From the NCBI GenBank assembly GCA_035454085.1, contig DAOTEJ010000005.1, forward strand, positions 1 to 64,000: a DNA stretch of 64,000 nt. Reading direction: 5' to 3'. A program made the translations under genes and the position numbers. Shown piece after piece: positions 17,104 to 27,180 of the stretch. The notes under the pieces were generated by a model. That model did not search any database. It had not been told where the DNA came from and was given only the letters and a program-made list of their open reading frames with translations. This stretch comes from DAOTEJ01 sp035454085 (GTDB taxonomy: Bacteria > Pseudomonadota > Gammaproteobacteria > Burkholderiales > Burkholderiaceae_F). Position 1 is the first letter of the stretch; each line of letters opens with the position of its first letter.

Positions 17104-17736
17104 TCACTGGACCGGCAGCGCGTCGAGCTTGAGCTGGGTGAGAGCACGCAGCGGATGCTGGGCGTCGGCCTTGGCCAGAGCGTCCGAGTAGGCGGCGCGC
17201 GCCTCGGCGATCTTGCCCTGCGCGACGAACACGTCACCCCGTCGGTCGGCCACCGACACCGCCTGCGCCCCCTGGGCGGGCGCCTCGAGCGCCTTGAGCG
17301 CGGCGTCGTACTGCTTCTCGTCGATCAGGATGCCCGCCAGGCGCACCCGGGCGATCAGGCCCAGCTCGTCGTGCCCCGACTTGTCGATCACCCACTGCAG
17401 CTGCGCCTTGGCGGTGGCGGCGTCACCGAGTTCATTGTTCAGTCGCGCGGCCTGCAGGTTGGCGAAGGCCGCGTAGACGGTGCTGCCGTACTTGTCGACG
17501 ATCGTGTCGGCGATCTGCTTGACCTTGGCGCTGTCGCGCGCGGCGATCGCCGACTGCAACTGCGCGTAAGCGCCTGCCGCCTGCCCCGCCTGGTTGCGCT
17601 GGTACCACTGCCAGCCGTTCCACGCCGCGAAGGCGAGCAGCACGAGCGTGATCACGGACAGCACGAAGGTGCCGTACTTGTTCCACCACGCTTTCAGATC
17701 GTCGATGGATTCCTGTTCCTGGAGGTCGTATGCCAT
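17104..17736 (-). CDS. YfgM-family tetratricopeptide membrane protein
   Basis: This 210-residue protein starts MAYDLQEQESIDDLKAWWNKYG, the conserved cytoplasmic N-terminus of YfgM/UPF0070. One transmembrane helix (TFVLSVITLVLLAFAAWNGW) follows, then a periplasmic TPR-like domain (residues about 55-200, with AFANLQAARLNNELGD and YDAALKALEAPA). In E. coli, YfgM is an ancillary SecYEG subunit that works with the chaperone PpiD. It lies between hisS and bamB, as in most proteobacteria. Confidence 0.9.
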   Translation of the reverse strand: MAYDLQEQESIDDLKAWWNKYGTFVLSVITLVLLAFAAWNGWQWYQRNQAGQAAGAYAQLQSAIAARDSAKVKQIADTIVDKYGSTVYAAFANLQAARLNNELGDAATAKAQLQWVIDKSGHDELGLIARVRLAGILIDEKQYDAALKALEAPAQGAQAVSVADRRGDVFVAQGKIAEARAAYSDALAKADAQHPLRALTQLKLDALPVQ

Positions 17737-17760
17737 GGGCGCTCGGGTCTGGTCTCGGGT

Positions 17761-19062
17761 CTAGTGCGCTGCCGCCGCGGCAAGCCGCGCCGGCAGGTCG
17801 GTAAGCGCCACGCTTTGCTGCGTGGCGTAGGGGTGTTCGGGCGCCACGGCCCGCAGCGCCTTGACGGCTGCCGCGCCCTGCGCGAGCTCGGCCTCGCCGA
17901 GGATCACGCCGAAGAGCGCGCCGCTGGCGTCGGCTTTCTTCATTTGCGACTTCAGGCTCGCCTCGCCGGCGTGCAGCACGACCGCAAGGCCCGCGTCGCG
18001 CAAACGTTCGGCGAGCAGGAAGGCCGCGGTGCTGGTCGCGCCGCCCTGGTGCATGAGGTAGGCGTCGGGCAGCGGCGCCGCGCCGGCTGAACCCGCCTCG
18101 CGGATCAGCTCGAGCACGCGTTCGATGCCCATGCCAAAGCCGATGCCGGGCGTGGGCCGGCCGCCCATGCGTTCGATCAGCGGGTCGTAGCGCCCGCCTC
18201 CGCACAGGGTGCCCTGCGCGCCCAGCGCGTCGGTGATCCACTCGAAGACGGTGAGGTTGTAGTAGTCCAGCCCGCGCACCATGCGCGGGTTGACGCTGAA
18301 CTCAATGCCGGCCGCGCCCAGCAGCGCCTGCAGGCCCTCGAAGTGCGCGCGCGAGGCCTCGCCCAGGTAGTCGGTGATACGCGGCGCAGCGGCGACGATC
18401 GCCGCGAGCGCGGGATTCTTGGTGTCAAGTATGCGCAGCGGGTTGGTGTGCAGCCGACGGCGCGCTTCGGCATCCAGAGCGGCTTCGTGGCCCGCGAGAT
18501 AGGCGATCAGGTCGGTGCGGTGGCGCGCGCGCTCCTCGGCCTGCCCCAGGCAGTTGAGTTCCAGGCGAACGCGGCCCACGCGCTCGATGCCCAGGATCTT
18601 CCACAGGCGCGCCAGCATCACGATCAGCTCGGCGTCGATGTCCGGTCCGGCGTAGCCCACGGCCTCGACGTTGACCTGATGGAACTGGCGGTAGCGGCCA
18701 CGCTGCGGGCGCTCGTGGCGGAACACCGGGCCCATCGACCACAGGCGGCGCGGCGCCCCGTAGGCGAGATCGTGCTCGACCACCGCGCGCATCACGCCGG
18801 CAGTGAACTCGGGGCGCAGGGTGAGGTTCTCGCCGTTGAGGCGGTCCTCGAAGGAGTACATCTCCTTCTCGACGATGTCGGTGACCTCGCCGATGCCCTT
18901 CACGAACAGCTCGGTGTACTCGACGATGGGCGTGCGGATCTGCTGGTAGCCGTAGCTGCGCAGCCATTGCGCCACGCGCGCCTCGAACCACTCCACGAGC
19001 GCAGCGTCTGCAGGCAGCAGATCGTTCATGCCGCGCACCGCGGCGAGCTTGGTCTTGGCCAT
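17761..19062 (-). CDS. hisS: Histidyl-tRNA synthetase
   Basis: This 433-residue class II synthetase charges tRNA-His. Motif 1 is in the RTPIVEYTELFVKGIGE region. Motif 2 reads FRHERPQRGRYRQFHQVNVE. The histidine-specific signature is GLDYYNLTVFEW with CGGGRYDPLIERMGG, followed by motif 3 GFGMGIERVLELI. The C-terminal anticodon-binding domain (VVLHAGEASLKSQMKKAD) distinguishes it from hisZ. The length matches E. coli HisRS (424). It begins four bases after the ispG stop. Confidence 0.97.
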   Translation of the reverse strand: MAKTKLAAVRGMNDLLPADAALVEWFEARVAQWLRSYGYQQIRTPIVEYTELFVKGIGEVTDIVEKEMYSFEDRLNGENLTLRPEFTAGVMRAVVEHDLAYGAPRRLWSMGPVFRHERPQRGRYRQFHQVNVEAVGYAGPDIDAELIVMLARLWKILGIERVGRVRLELNCLGQAEERARHRTDLIAYLAGHEAALDAEARRRLHTNPLRILDTKNPALAAIVAAAPRITDYLGEASRAHFEGLQALLGAAGIEFSVNPRMVRGLDYYNLTVFEWITDALGAQGTLCGGGRYDPLIERMGGRPTPGIGFGMGIERVLELIREAGSAGAAPLPDAYLMHQGGATSTAAFLLAERLRDAGLAVVLHAGEASLKSQMKKADASGALFGVILGEAELAQGAAAVKALRAVAPEHPYATQQSVALTDLPARLAAAAAH

Positions 19063-19066
19063 GGAA

Positions 19067-20347
19067 TCAGGCGGCGCCGCGGCCGTACCGGCGCTCGACG
19101 TAATCGGCCACGATCGCCTGAAACTCCTCGGCGATGCGCTCGCCCTTGAGGGTCACGCTGCGCTCGCCATCGACGAACACCGGGGCCACCGGCGCCTCGC
19201 CCGAGCCCGGCAGACTGATGCCGATGTTGGCGTGCTTGCTCTCGCCCGGCCCGTTGACCACGCAGCCCATCACCGCGACGTTCATGGACTCGACTCCCGG
19301 GTAGCGCTCGCGCCACGCCGGCATCTGCTCGCGCAGGTAGGCCTGGATCTTTTGCGCGAGCTCCTGGAAAAAGGTGCTGGTGGTGCGGCCGCAGCCGGGA
19401 CAGGCCACCACCTGCGGCGTGAACGCACGCAGGCCGAGGGCCTGCAGGATCTCCTGAGCCACCACTACTTCGGTGGTGCGCGCCTCGCCCGGCGCCGGCG
19501 TGAGCGAGACGCGGATCGTGTCGCCGATGCCCTCCTGAAGGAGCACCGACAAGGCCGCCGTCGAGGCGACGATGCCCTTGCTGCCCATACCGGCTTCGGT
19601 CAGGCCCAGATGCAGCGGATAGTCGCAGCGCCTCGAGAGCTCGCGATACACCGCGATCAGGTCCTGCACCCCGCTGACCTTGGCCGACAGGCAGATGCGA
19701 TCGCCCGCCAGACCCAGCGCCTCGGCCCGCTCGGCGTTCTCGATGGCCGAGCGCACCAGCGCCTCGCGCAGCACGGCGCGGCCATCCCAGGGCACGGCGC
19801 GGCGCGCGTTGTCGTCCATCATGCGGGCCAGTAGCTCCTGGTCGAGCGAGCCCCAGTTGACGCCGATGCGCACCGGCTTGTCGTGGCGGCAGGCCACCTC
19901 GATCATCCGGGCGAAGTTGTCCTGGCCCTTGTCGCCTTTGCCCAGGTTGCCCGGATTGATCCGGTACTTCGACAGCGCTTGCGCGCAGCCCGGGTACTGG
20001 CTGAGCAACTTGTGGCCGTTGTAGTGGAAGTCGCCCACCAGCGGCACGTCCACGCCCATGCGGTCGAGCTGCTCGCGAATGGCGGGCACCTCGGCCGCAG
20101 CCTCGGGGGAGTTGACCGTGATGCGCACCACTTCCGAGCCGGCCTGCGCGAGCTCCTTGACCTGGATCGCGGTGGCGACGGCATCGGCCGTGTCGGTGTT
20201 GGTCATGGACTGCACCAGCACCGGCGCGTCGCCACCCACCCGCACCACGCGACCGGCCCAGCGCACCTGAACCTGGCGCGTGGGCCGCCGCGGCGCCGCG
20301 AGCGCGGGCTGAGGCAGGCAGGCAGCCGGATCGACGGGCTGGTTCAA
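19067..20347 (-). CDS. ispG: 4-hydroxy-3-methylbut-2-enyl diphosphate synthase (IspG)
   Basis: This 426-residue 4Fe-4S enzyme of the MEP isoprenoid pathway converts methylerythritol cyclodiphosphate to HMBPP. The N-terminal barrel shows VLVQSMTNTDTADAVAT and the C-terminal Fe-S domain has cluster ligands in ACPGCGRTTSTFF and VMGCVVNGPGE. A betaproteobacterial insertion (residues about 230-260) is normal. The start is TTG at 20345-20347, supported by GGAG eight bases upstream inside the last codons of rodZ. An unconserved N-terminal tail of about 20 residues precedes the core. Confidence 0.96.
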   Translation of the reverse strand: MNQPVDPAACLPQPALAAPRRPTRQVQVRWAGRVVRVGGDAPVLVQSMTNTDTADAVATAIQVKELAQAGSEVVRITVNSPEAAAEVPAIREQLDRMGVDVPLVGDFHYNGHKLLSQYPGCAQALSKYRINPGNLGKGDKGQDNFARMIEVACRHDKPVRIGVNWGSLDQELLARMMDDNARRAVPWDGRAVLREALVRSAIENAERAEALGLAGDRICLSAKVSGVQDLIAVYRELSRRCDYPLHLGLTEAGMGSKGIVASTAALSVLLQEGIGDTIRVSLTPAPGEARTTEVVVAQEILQALGLRAFTPQVVACPGCGRTTSTFFQELAQKIQAYLREQMPAWRERYPGVESMNVAVMGCVVNGPGESKHANIGISLPGSGEAPVAPVFVDGERSVTLKGERIAEEFQAIVADYVERRYGRGAA

Positions 20348-20352
20348 CGCAC

Positions 20353-21174
20353 CTACTCCAGCGTGAGGCGCGCGATGTTGCGCTGCGTGTGGGGCGCGAG
20401 GTCGATAGGCTGGCCGCGCAGCTCGAGCTTGACTGCGGACGCGTCGCCGATCACCACCGCCAGCGGCGGGATGCCCTCGATCACTTCCTCTGCGCCAGGC
20501 TCGAGCGTGGTCTCGAGCAGCACGACCTTGTCCGAGCCCTCCACGCGCACCCAGGAACGGCTCTTTGCCGACAACTTGAGCAGCGGCGCCACGGGCACCG
20601 CAGCGGTCGAGGCATCCACCACCGCCTGGCCCGCTGCCGTGGAAGCGGGGCCCGAGGCAGGCGGCGCGACCGCCTCGGCCGCCGGGGCGGGGACCGGAGG
20701 CGCCACCGCAGCGGGTGCTGGCGCTGGCGCCACCACTGGGGCCGGGGCCAGCGCGGGACGGCTGGCATACCAGCCCAAGGCCCCCAGCACCGCAAGCAAG
20801 ACCAGGGCACCGATCAGCACGATGCGACGCGAGTTCTGCTCGCGCGCAGCCTCGCGCACCGGCGAGCGCGGCGAATCGTCGGCCATCGCGTCGAGGTTCG
20901 GCGTGCCCTGGCCCAGGCGCGTGGCCAGGTCGGCGAGCAAGGGCTCGGGAGCCAGGCCAAGAGAAAGTGCGTAGCTGCGCACGAAGCCGCGCACGTAAGC
21001 CGGCTCGGGCAAGACCGAAAGATCGGCCTCCTCGAGCGCGCGCACCTGCTTGGGATGCAGGCGCAGCCGCGCCACCACGTCGCCGACCGACAGGCCCTGA
21101 CGTTCGCGCTCGGCGCGCAGGCGTGCCCCGAAGTGCTCGGGGGGCGCCGCCATGGGCGAGATGGAATCACTCAT
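20353..21174 (-). CDS. rodZ: RodZ-like helix-turn-helix membrane protein
   Basis: This 273-residue protein contains a cytoplasmic Cro/CI-type HTH (HFGARLRAERERQGLSVGDV through VRGFVRSYA, residues about 14-85) and a transmembrane helix (IVLIGALVLLAVLGALGWYA). A Pro/Ala-rich periplasmic linker (about 50 residues) and a C-terminal DUF4115 domain (SWVRVEGSDKVVLLETTLE) follow. RodZ anchors MreB and helps keep rod shape. The ATG at 21174 overlaps the pilF stop by eight bases. The pilF-rodZ-ispG order is typical. Confidence 0.9.
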   Translation of the reverse strand: MSDSISPMAAPPEHFGARLRAERERQGLSVGDVVARLRLHPKQVRALEEADLSVLPEPAYVRGFVRSYALSLGLAPEPLLADLATRLGQGTPNLDAMADDSPRSPVREAAREQNSRRIVLIGALVLLAVLGALGWYASRPALAPAPVVAPAPAPAAVAPPVPAPAAEAVAPPASGPASTAAGQAVVDASTAAVPVAPLLKLSAKSRSWVRVEGSDKVVLLETTLEPGAEEVIEGIPPLAVVIGDASAVKLELRGQPIDLAPHTQRNIARLTLE

Positions 21175-21967
21175 CGAACTGGCCCTTCTGCAGGCGCGCC
21201 GCCTCGGGCGAGCCGGGGAACTTCTCGGCGAGCAGGCGCGCGCGCCGCGTCTCGGTGCGCAGGTCGCCGCCGGCGCGAGCGATGCGCACGCCCAGCCACA
21301 GCACCGGCGCCGAGGCGGCCTCGCCCGAGTCCCTGGTGAGCAGCTGGTAGTAGAAAGTGGCGCGCTCGAGTTGGCCGCGGGAAAGGGACACGCGCGCGAA
21401 CTCGAATTGGATCGAGGCGTTGCCCGGCTCCAGCTCGAAGGCGCGGCGCAGGTAGGTCTCGGCGGCGGTGTAGTCCTGGATCTTCGCGAGGCACAGACCG
21501 GCGTTCTGCAACGCGCGCGCCGGCGTGGCGTAGAGCGGATCGCGCAGGGCACGATCGAAGTACTGCACCGACTCCCGCTCGCGGCCCGTGCGGCACAGGA
21601 ACCAGCCGTAGTTGTTGTTGATCTCGGGGTTCGCAGGCTCGATCTTCAACGCCCGCTGGAAGTTCTCTTCGGCCTGCGCGCGCTCGTTGAGTTCCATGTA
21701 GATCACGCCCAGGAAGCCGTAAGCGGGTGCGTAGGTGGGATCGATGACGAGCACGCGCCGCGCTTCCTCGAGCGCCGTGGCCATCTGGCCGTTGGTGAAG
21801 TAGGCCGCGGCAAGCTCGAGCCGGATGCGGGCGCGGTCGGCACGATCGCGCTCCTGCGACGGCTTGCCGGTGGTCTGCGACACCACCGTGCCGTCGACGG
21901 CGGTGGTGGTGGTGGTCTTGCAGGCGGCAAGTCCGAGGACCGCGAGCAGCACGAGCAGAAGGCGCAT
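21167..21967 (-). CDS. pilF: Type IV pilus biogenesis lipoprotein PilF/PilW
   Basis: This 266-residue lipoprotein has a signal MRLLLVLLAVLGLAAC, lipidated Cys at residue 16. Tandem TPR motifs follow (RLELAAAYFTNGQMATALEE, YGFLGVIYMELNERAQAEEN, NNYGWFLCRTGRERESVQYF and later ones). PilF/PilW helps the PilQ secretin assemble in the outer membrane. The ATG at 21967 is preferred because the signal peptide begins there; longer frames run into the preceding gap and rlmN. It follows rlmN by 11 bases. The other pil genes are not in the window. Confidence 0.9.
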   Translation of the reverse strand: MRLLLVLLAVLGLAACKTTTTTAVDGTVVSQTTGKPSQERDRADRARIRLELAAAYFTNGQMATALEEARRVLVIDPTYAPAYGFLGVIYMELNERAQAEENFQRALKIEPANPEINNNYGWFLCRTGRERESVQYFDRALRDPLYATPARALQNAGLCLAKIQDYTAAETYLRRAFELEPGNASIQFEFARVSLSRGQLERATFYYQLLTRDSGEAASAPVLWLGVRIARAGGDLRTETRRARLLAEKFPGSPEAARLQKGQFDE

Positions 21968-21978
21968 GGGTCGGAGGC

Positions 21979-23112
21979 TCAAGGCGCGTGAACCGGGTTC
22001 AGGGAAAAGGTACGGCGCGCTGTGGCGGCGCGTTCGGCGCGGCGAGTGCGATCCTGCACCTCGCCGGCGAGCTGACCGCAAGCGGCATCGATGTCGTCAC
22101 CGCGGGTCTTGCGGATGGTGGTCACGATTCCCGCGTCGCTGAGGCGCTGCGCGAAGGCGCGCACCCGCTCGGTGGAGGGTCGCTCGAGCCCCGAGCCCGG
22201 GAAGGGGTTGAATGGGATCAGGTTGAACTTGCAGGGCACGTCGCGCACCAGCTCGATGAGCTCGTCGGCATGGGCGTCGGCGTCGTTGCGACCCGCGAGC
22301 ATCACGTACTCGAAGGTGATGAAGTCGCGCGGTGCGACCGCCAGATAGCGCTGACAGGCGGCCATCAGGTCGGCAAGCGGGTGCTTGCGGTTGAGCGGCA
22401 CGAGTTCGTCGCGCAGCGCGTCGTTGGGCGCGTGCAGCGACACGGCAAGCGCCACTGGAACCAGCTGGGCGAGCTTGTCGATCTGGCGGGTGAGTCCTGA
22501 GGTCGACACCGTCACGCGCCGGCGCGAAAGCCCGTAGGCGTGATCGTCGAGCATCAGGCGCAGGGCCGGCACCACCGCATCGAGGTTCTGCAGCGGCTCG
22601 CCCATGCCCATCATCACCACGTTGGTGATCACGCGGTCGTTCTCGTCCTGGACTCCGAGGCTCGCACGCAGCGCGTGCTCGGCCAGCCAGAGCTGGCCCA
22701 CGATCTCGGCCGTGGTGAGGTTGCGATTGAACCCCTGCCTGCCCGTGGAGCAGAACAGGCAGTTCATCGCACACCCTGCCTGGGTCGATATGCACAGGGT
22801 GCCCCGGTCGTCCTCGGGGATGAACACGGTTTCGATCGCGTTGCCCTGCCCCACGTCGAGCAGCCACTTGCGCGTGCCGTCAGCCGAGGTCGAGTCGCGG
22901 ATGACCTCGGGTGCGCGCACCTGCGCCACCCCCGCGAGCTTCCCGCGCAGGCTCTTGGCCAGGTCGCTCATGGCGTCGAAATCCGACGCGCCGCGCCGGT
23001 GGATCCAGCGGGCCAGCTGTCGCGCGCGGAACGGCTTCTCGCCCAGGGACTCGCAATACGCGATCAGTCCCTGGAGGTCGAAGCCGAGCAGATTGACGCG
23101 CGCGTCGCTCAT
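21979..23112 (-). CDS. rlmN: Dual-specificity RNA methyltransferase RlmN
   Basis: This 377-residue radical-SAM enzyme makes 2-methyladenosine at A2503 of 23S rRNA and A37 of some tRNAs. The cluster-binding CxxxCxxC motif is CAMNCLFC (Cys 114, 118, 121). The GMGEPLQN segment and the ALAVSLHAPNDALRDELVP region are typical. The later Cys in the RKTRGDDIDAACGQLAG segment is the methyl-carrying Cys of the family. The C-terminus has an Arg-rich extension. It lies between ndk and pilF, the standard order. Confidence 0.96.
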   Translation of the reverse strand: MSDARVNLLGFDLQGLIAYCESLGEKPFRARQLARWIHRRGASDFDAMSDLAKSLRGKLAGVAQVRAPEVIRDSTSADGTRKWLLDVGQGNAIETVFIPEDDRGTLCISTQAGCAMNCLFCSTGRQGFNRNLTTAEIVGQLWLAEHALRASLGVQDENDRVITNVVMMGMGEPLQNLDAVVPALRLMLDDHAYGLSRRRVTVSTSGLTRQIDKLAQLVPVALAVSLHAPNDALRDELVPLNRKHPLADLMAACQRYLAVAPRDFITFEYVMLAGRNDADAHADELIELVRDVPCKFNLIPFNPFPGSGLERPSTERVRAFAQRLSDAGIVTTIRKTRGDDIDAACGQLAGEVQDRTRRAERAATARRTFSLNPVHAP

Positions 23113-23130
23113 GTGCCGGTCAGCCGCAGC

Positions 23131-23556
23131 TCAGCGCGAGTAGACCGCCATCTGCGGGAAGAAGAAGCCGATCTCGACGGCCGCGGTGGCGGCTGCGTCC
23201 GAGCCGTGCACGGCGTTGGCGTCGATGCTGTCGGCGAAGTCGGCGCGGATCGTGCCAGGCGCGGCCTTCTTCGGATCGGTGGCGCCCATCAGTTCGCGGT
23301 TCTTGGCGATCGCATCGTCGCCTTCGAGCACCTGGATCATCACCGGACCCGAGATCATGAAATCGACCAGATCCTTGAAGAAGGGGCGCTCACGGTGCAC
23401 GGCGTAGAAGGCCTCGGCCTCGCCGCGCGACAGCCATTGCATGCGAGCGGCCACGACCTTGAGGCCGTTGGTCTCGAAACGCGAGTAGATCTTGCCGATC
23501 ACGTTTTTGGCGACCGCGTCAGGCTTGATGATTGAAAGGGTGCGCTCGAGAGCCAT
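23131..23556 (-). CDS. ndk: Nucleoside diphosphate kinase
   Basis: This 141-residue enzyme transfers the gamma phosphate of ATP to nucleoside diphosphates. The N-terminus is ERTLSIIKPDAVAKNVIG. The phosphohistidine is His117 in the NAVHGSDA motif. The length equals that of E. coli Ndk (143). The ATG at 23556 is chosen by homology; an upstream in-frame ATG adds 40 residues of leader sequence. It is the first gene of the ndk-rlmN-pilF-rodZ-ispG run, with a candidate promoter about 90 bases upstream. Confidence 0.98.
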   Translation of the reverse strand: MALERTLSIIKPDAVAKNVIGKIYSRFETNGLKVVAARMQWLSRGEAEAFYAVHRERPFFKDLVDFMISGPVMIQVLEGDDAIAKNRELMGATDPKKAAPGTIRADFADSIDANAVHGSDAAATAAVEIGFFFPQMAVYSR

Positions 23557-23645
23557 GAATGTTCCTCGTCTGGATGGCAGTGGATGGAATGCAGTGCTCG
23601 CAGGGGCCCCGGGGCGAAGTCGCCAGGCGCGGGGAAAGTGCCGAG

Positions 23646-23673
23646 AAAATAAGGACTTGCCTGCGAAATTCAA
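23646..23673 (-). promoter_or_regulatory. Candidate sigma-70 promoter for ndk
   Basis: On the minus strand TTGAAT (23673-23668) and TATTTT (23651-23646), each matching four of six consensus bases, are separated by 16 bases. They lie in the A+T-richest part of the 270-base divergent gap between ndk and the BI-1 gene. The rest of that gap shows no gene or clear repeat. Confidence 0.55.
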
Positions 23674-23825
23674 CATTGGAGTCTAACACGCGGGCTGCTT
23701 GCTCCGAGCATCGTGCGCGGGCTTTCCCCGCAGCTAGCGCGCCTCTGGAGCGCAAGGGTTTGCGCCAGTGGCCGGCGCACCCCACGCTGCGAGAATTCGG
23801 GGCATCCGAGACCCCGAGGGAAGCG

Positions 23826-24515
23826 ATGAACACCCCCAGCCTCCACACCACCGGCTCGCTGCCGCTGCCCGTCGAGCGCCAGCGCGTGCTGCGCAACACT
23901 TACGGCCTGCTTGCCCTGTCGCTGCTGCCCACGGTGGCGGGCGCATGGCTCGGCATCCAGGCCAACTTCAGCCTGCTTGCGGGCAGCCCCTTCCTGGGCT
24001 TCGTCGTGTTCCTGGCGATTGCGTTCGGATTTTTCTGGGGGATCGAGCGCACCAAGCACAGCGGCTGGGGCGTCGCCCTGCTGCTGGGCTTCACCTTCTT
24101 CATGGGCCTGATGCTCTCGGGCCTGCTGCGCGTGGCCTTGGGCCTGACCAACGGCGGACAACTCATCGCCCTGGCAGGCGGCGGGACCGCCGCGGTGATG
24201 TTCGTCATGGCCGGGGTCGCCACGACCAGCAAGCGCGACTTCTCGAACATGGGCAAGTTCCTGTTCGTCGCGCTGATCGCCCTGCTGGTGGCCGTGGTCG
24301 CCAACCTGTTCCTGCAGATCCCGGCGCTGGCGCTGACGATCTCGACGCTCGCCATCGTCCTGTTCTCGGCCTTCCTGCTCTACGACCTCTCGCGCATCGT
24401 CAACGGCGGCGAGACGAACTACATCAGCGCCACGCTCGCGGTCTACCTGAGCCTCTACAACATCTTCGCCAACCTGCTGTCGCTGCTGATGGCGTTCACC
24501 GGCGAGCGCGAGTAA
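23826..24515 (+). CDS. BI-1/YccA family inner-membrane protein
   Basis: This 229-residue protein has seven predicted hydrophobic helices starting at RNTYGLLALSLLPTVAGAW. It ends with the family signature region LLYDLSRIVNGGETNYISAT and LYNIFANLLSLLM. Bacterial homologues include YccA, an FtsH-interacting modulator, and YbhL; eukaryotic relatives are Bax inhibitor-1. The ATG at 23826 follows GAGGGAAG. It is divergent from ndk and convergent with rlmD. Given hflKC elsewhere in the window an FtsH link is possible but unproven. Confidence 0.88.
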   Translation: MNTPSLHTTGSLPLPVERQRVLRNTYGLLALSLLPTVAGAWLGIQANFSLLAGSPFLGFVVFLAIAFGFFWGIERTKHSGWGVALLLGFTFFMGLMLSGLLRVALGLTNGGQLIALAGGGTAAVMFVMAGVATTSKRDFSNMGKFLFVALIALLVAVVANLFLQIPALALTISTLAIVLFSAFLLYDLSRIVNGGETNYISATLAVYLSLYNIFANLLSLLMAFTGERE

Positions 24516-24538
24516 GCCGACCGCGCGGCGCCACCCAG

Positions 24539-24563
24539 CGGGCCCTGCGGGGCCCGTTGCCTT
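24539..24563 (+). terminator. Possible terminator after the BI-1 gene
   Basis: A 7-bp stem CGGGCCC (24539-24545) / GGGCCCG (24550-24556) with a TGCG loop is followed by TTGCCTT on the plus strand. The T tract is poor, so termination may be weak. It lies in the 54-base convergent gap between the BI-1 gene and rlmD. Confidence 0.4.
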
Positions 24564-24569
24564 GCGAGC

Positions 24570-26089
24570 TCAGTGCGCGGCGGGCTCGATCACGGCCATC
24601 GACTCCACGTGCGCGGTGTGCGGGAACATGTTGATCACCCCGGCGGCCCGCAGTTGCCAGCCGCCCTCGTGCACCAGCACGGCGCAGTCGCGCGCCAGGG
24701 TGGCCGGGTTGCACGAGACGTAGACCAGTCGGCGCGGCCGTTGGGCGCTCGCCGCGAGCGCCCGCACCACTTCGAGCGCGCCCTCGCGGGGCGGGTCCAG
24801 CAGCACCCGATCGACGCGCCCGCGCCGCGCCCAGAGCGCCTCCCACTCCGCCAGGCTCCACTCGAACAGATTGCGCGCCAGGAAATCGGTGCGTTGGGCG
24901 AGTCCGTGCTCGGCCGCTGCGGCGCCCGCCCGCTCCAGCAAGGCCTGTGAACCCTCGAGTCCCGTGACATGGGCCGCGCGGGTCGCAAGCGGCAGCGTGA
25001 AGTTGCCCAGGCCGCAAAAGAAGTCGGCCACCACCTCGNNNNNNNNNNNNNNNNNNNNNNNNNNNNNNNNNNNNNNNNNNNNNNNNNNNNNNNNNNNNNN
25101 NNNNNNNNNNNNNNNNNNNNNNNNNNNNNNNNNNNNNNCGCAAGCGGCAGCGTGAAGTTGCCCAGGCCGCAAAAGAAGTCGGCCACCACCTCGTCAGCCT
25201 GCACTTCGAGCAGTTGCAGAGCGCGGCCGACCAGCACCTCATTGATGCGGTGGTTGACCTGGGTGAAGTCGGTCGGCCGGAACGCCAGGGACACGCCGAA
25301 CTGCGGCAGCGGCAGGCGCAGGGCCGAGGCGGCGGCCGGCTCCAGTGGCGCCGCACTGTCCGGGCCCTTGGGCTGCAGCCACAAGTCCAGGCCATGCTCC
25401 GCGCCGAAGGCCCGCAGAGTATCGAGGTCCGCCTCGGACGGCGGCTCGAGCACGCGAAACACCAGCGCGGTGCGCGCCTGCGCGCCCACCGCGAGTTCGA
25501 TCTGCGGCAGGCGCTGGCGGATCGACAGGCCCTCCACCAGGCGGCGCAGGGGCACGAGCAGCGCACTCACCGCCGGCGGCAGGACGGCACAGGAGTCCAT
25601 GTCGGCCACGTAGCTCGATGCGCGCTCGTGAAAGCCCACCAGCACGCCGCCCTTCTTGGTCACATCGCGCACCGTCAGGCGCGCGCGGTGACGGTAGCCC
25701 CAGTCAGGCCCGTGGATCGGCGGCAGCAACTGCTCCGCGCGCAGCTTGCCGATGTGCCAGAGCGCGTCTTCCAGCGCTCGCTGCTTGACCGCGACCTGCG
25801 CGCGCGCATCGAGGTGCTGCATCGCGCAGCCGCCGCAGGCCCCGGCGTGCAGGCCGAAGTGCGGGCAGCGCGGCGCCACCCTCATCCAGGACTCGCGCTC
25901 GACCGCGAGCGTGCGGCCGGTCTCGAAGTTCGGCTTGTTGCGCACCCGCTCGTAGCGAACGCGCTCGCCGGGCAAGGCGCCTTCGATGAAGACGACCTTG
26001 CCCTCACGGTGAGCGACGCCGCGCCCCTCGAGGTCGAGCGACTCGATCTCCGCGACGAACTCCTGCCTGACCGGCGCCTGTCTGCCCAT
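24570..26089 (-). CDS. rlmD: 23S rRNA (uracil-1939-C5)-methyltransferase, interrupted by assembly gap
   Basis: RlmD uses S-adenosylmethionine to methylate U1939 of 23S rRNA. A TRAM domain (ESLDLEGRGVAHREGKVVF) comes first. Iron-sulfur ligands are Cys75, Cys85, Cys88 and about Cys167. The methyltransferase fold has ADFFCGLGNFTLPLA and VLLDPPREGALEVV, with the nucleophile in YVSCNPATLARDC. The frame breaks at a 100-N gap (25039-25138) flanked by identical 55-base copies. Removing the Ns and one copy (155 bases) restores one open frame of 454 residues, close to E. coli RlmD (433). The gene is probably intact in the organism. Confidence 0.93.
24984..25038. repeat. 55-base direct repeat, copy 1, left of N gap
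   Basis: These 55 bases, directly left of the N run, are identical to 25139-25193, directly right of it. Both encode the same part of the rlmD SAM-binding motif. The exact match ending at the gap edges indicates two contigs that overlap by 55 bases, not a biological duplication. Confidence 0.97.
25039..25138. other. Assembly gap (100 N)
   Basis: There are exactly one hundred N bases inside rlmD. The round number is the usual placeholder for a scaffold join of unknown length. Flanking identity suggests the true gap is minus 55 bases, that is, the contigs overlap. Confidence 0.99.
25139..25193. repeat. 55-base direct repeat, copy 2, right of N gap
   Basis: This is the second copy of the segment at 24984-25038, in the same orientation and without a mismatch. 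One copy should be removed to obtain a continuous rlmD frame. Confidence 0.97.
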
Positions 26090-26145
26090 GAGCCCCGTGC
26101 GGCCGTGGCCGCCTGCGCAAAGGGCGCGATTCTATCGGGCCAGCC

Positions 26146-27150
<1,005 letters not shown>

Positions 27151-27180
27151 GGTCGGATCGGGCAACGGGTGAGTGGTGCA

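Noticed and set aside
24984..25193. Direct repeat as an attachment site or true duplication
   Set aside because: Copies end exactly at the N run and collapsing them restores rlmD, so an assembly artefact explains everything.
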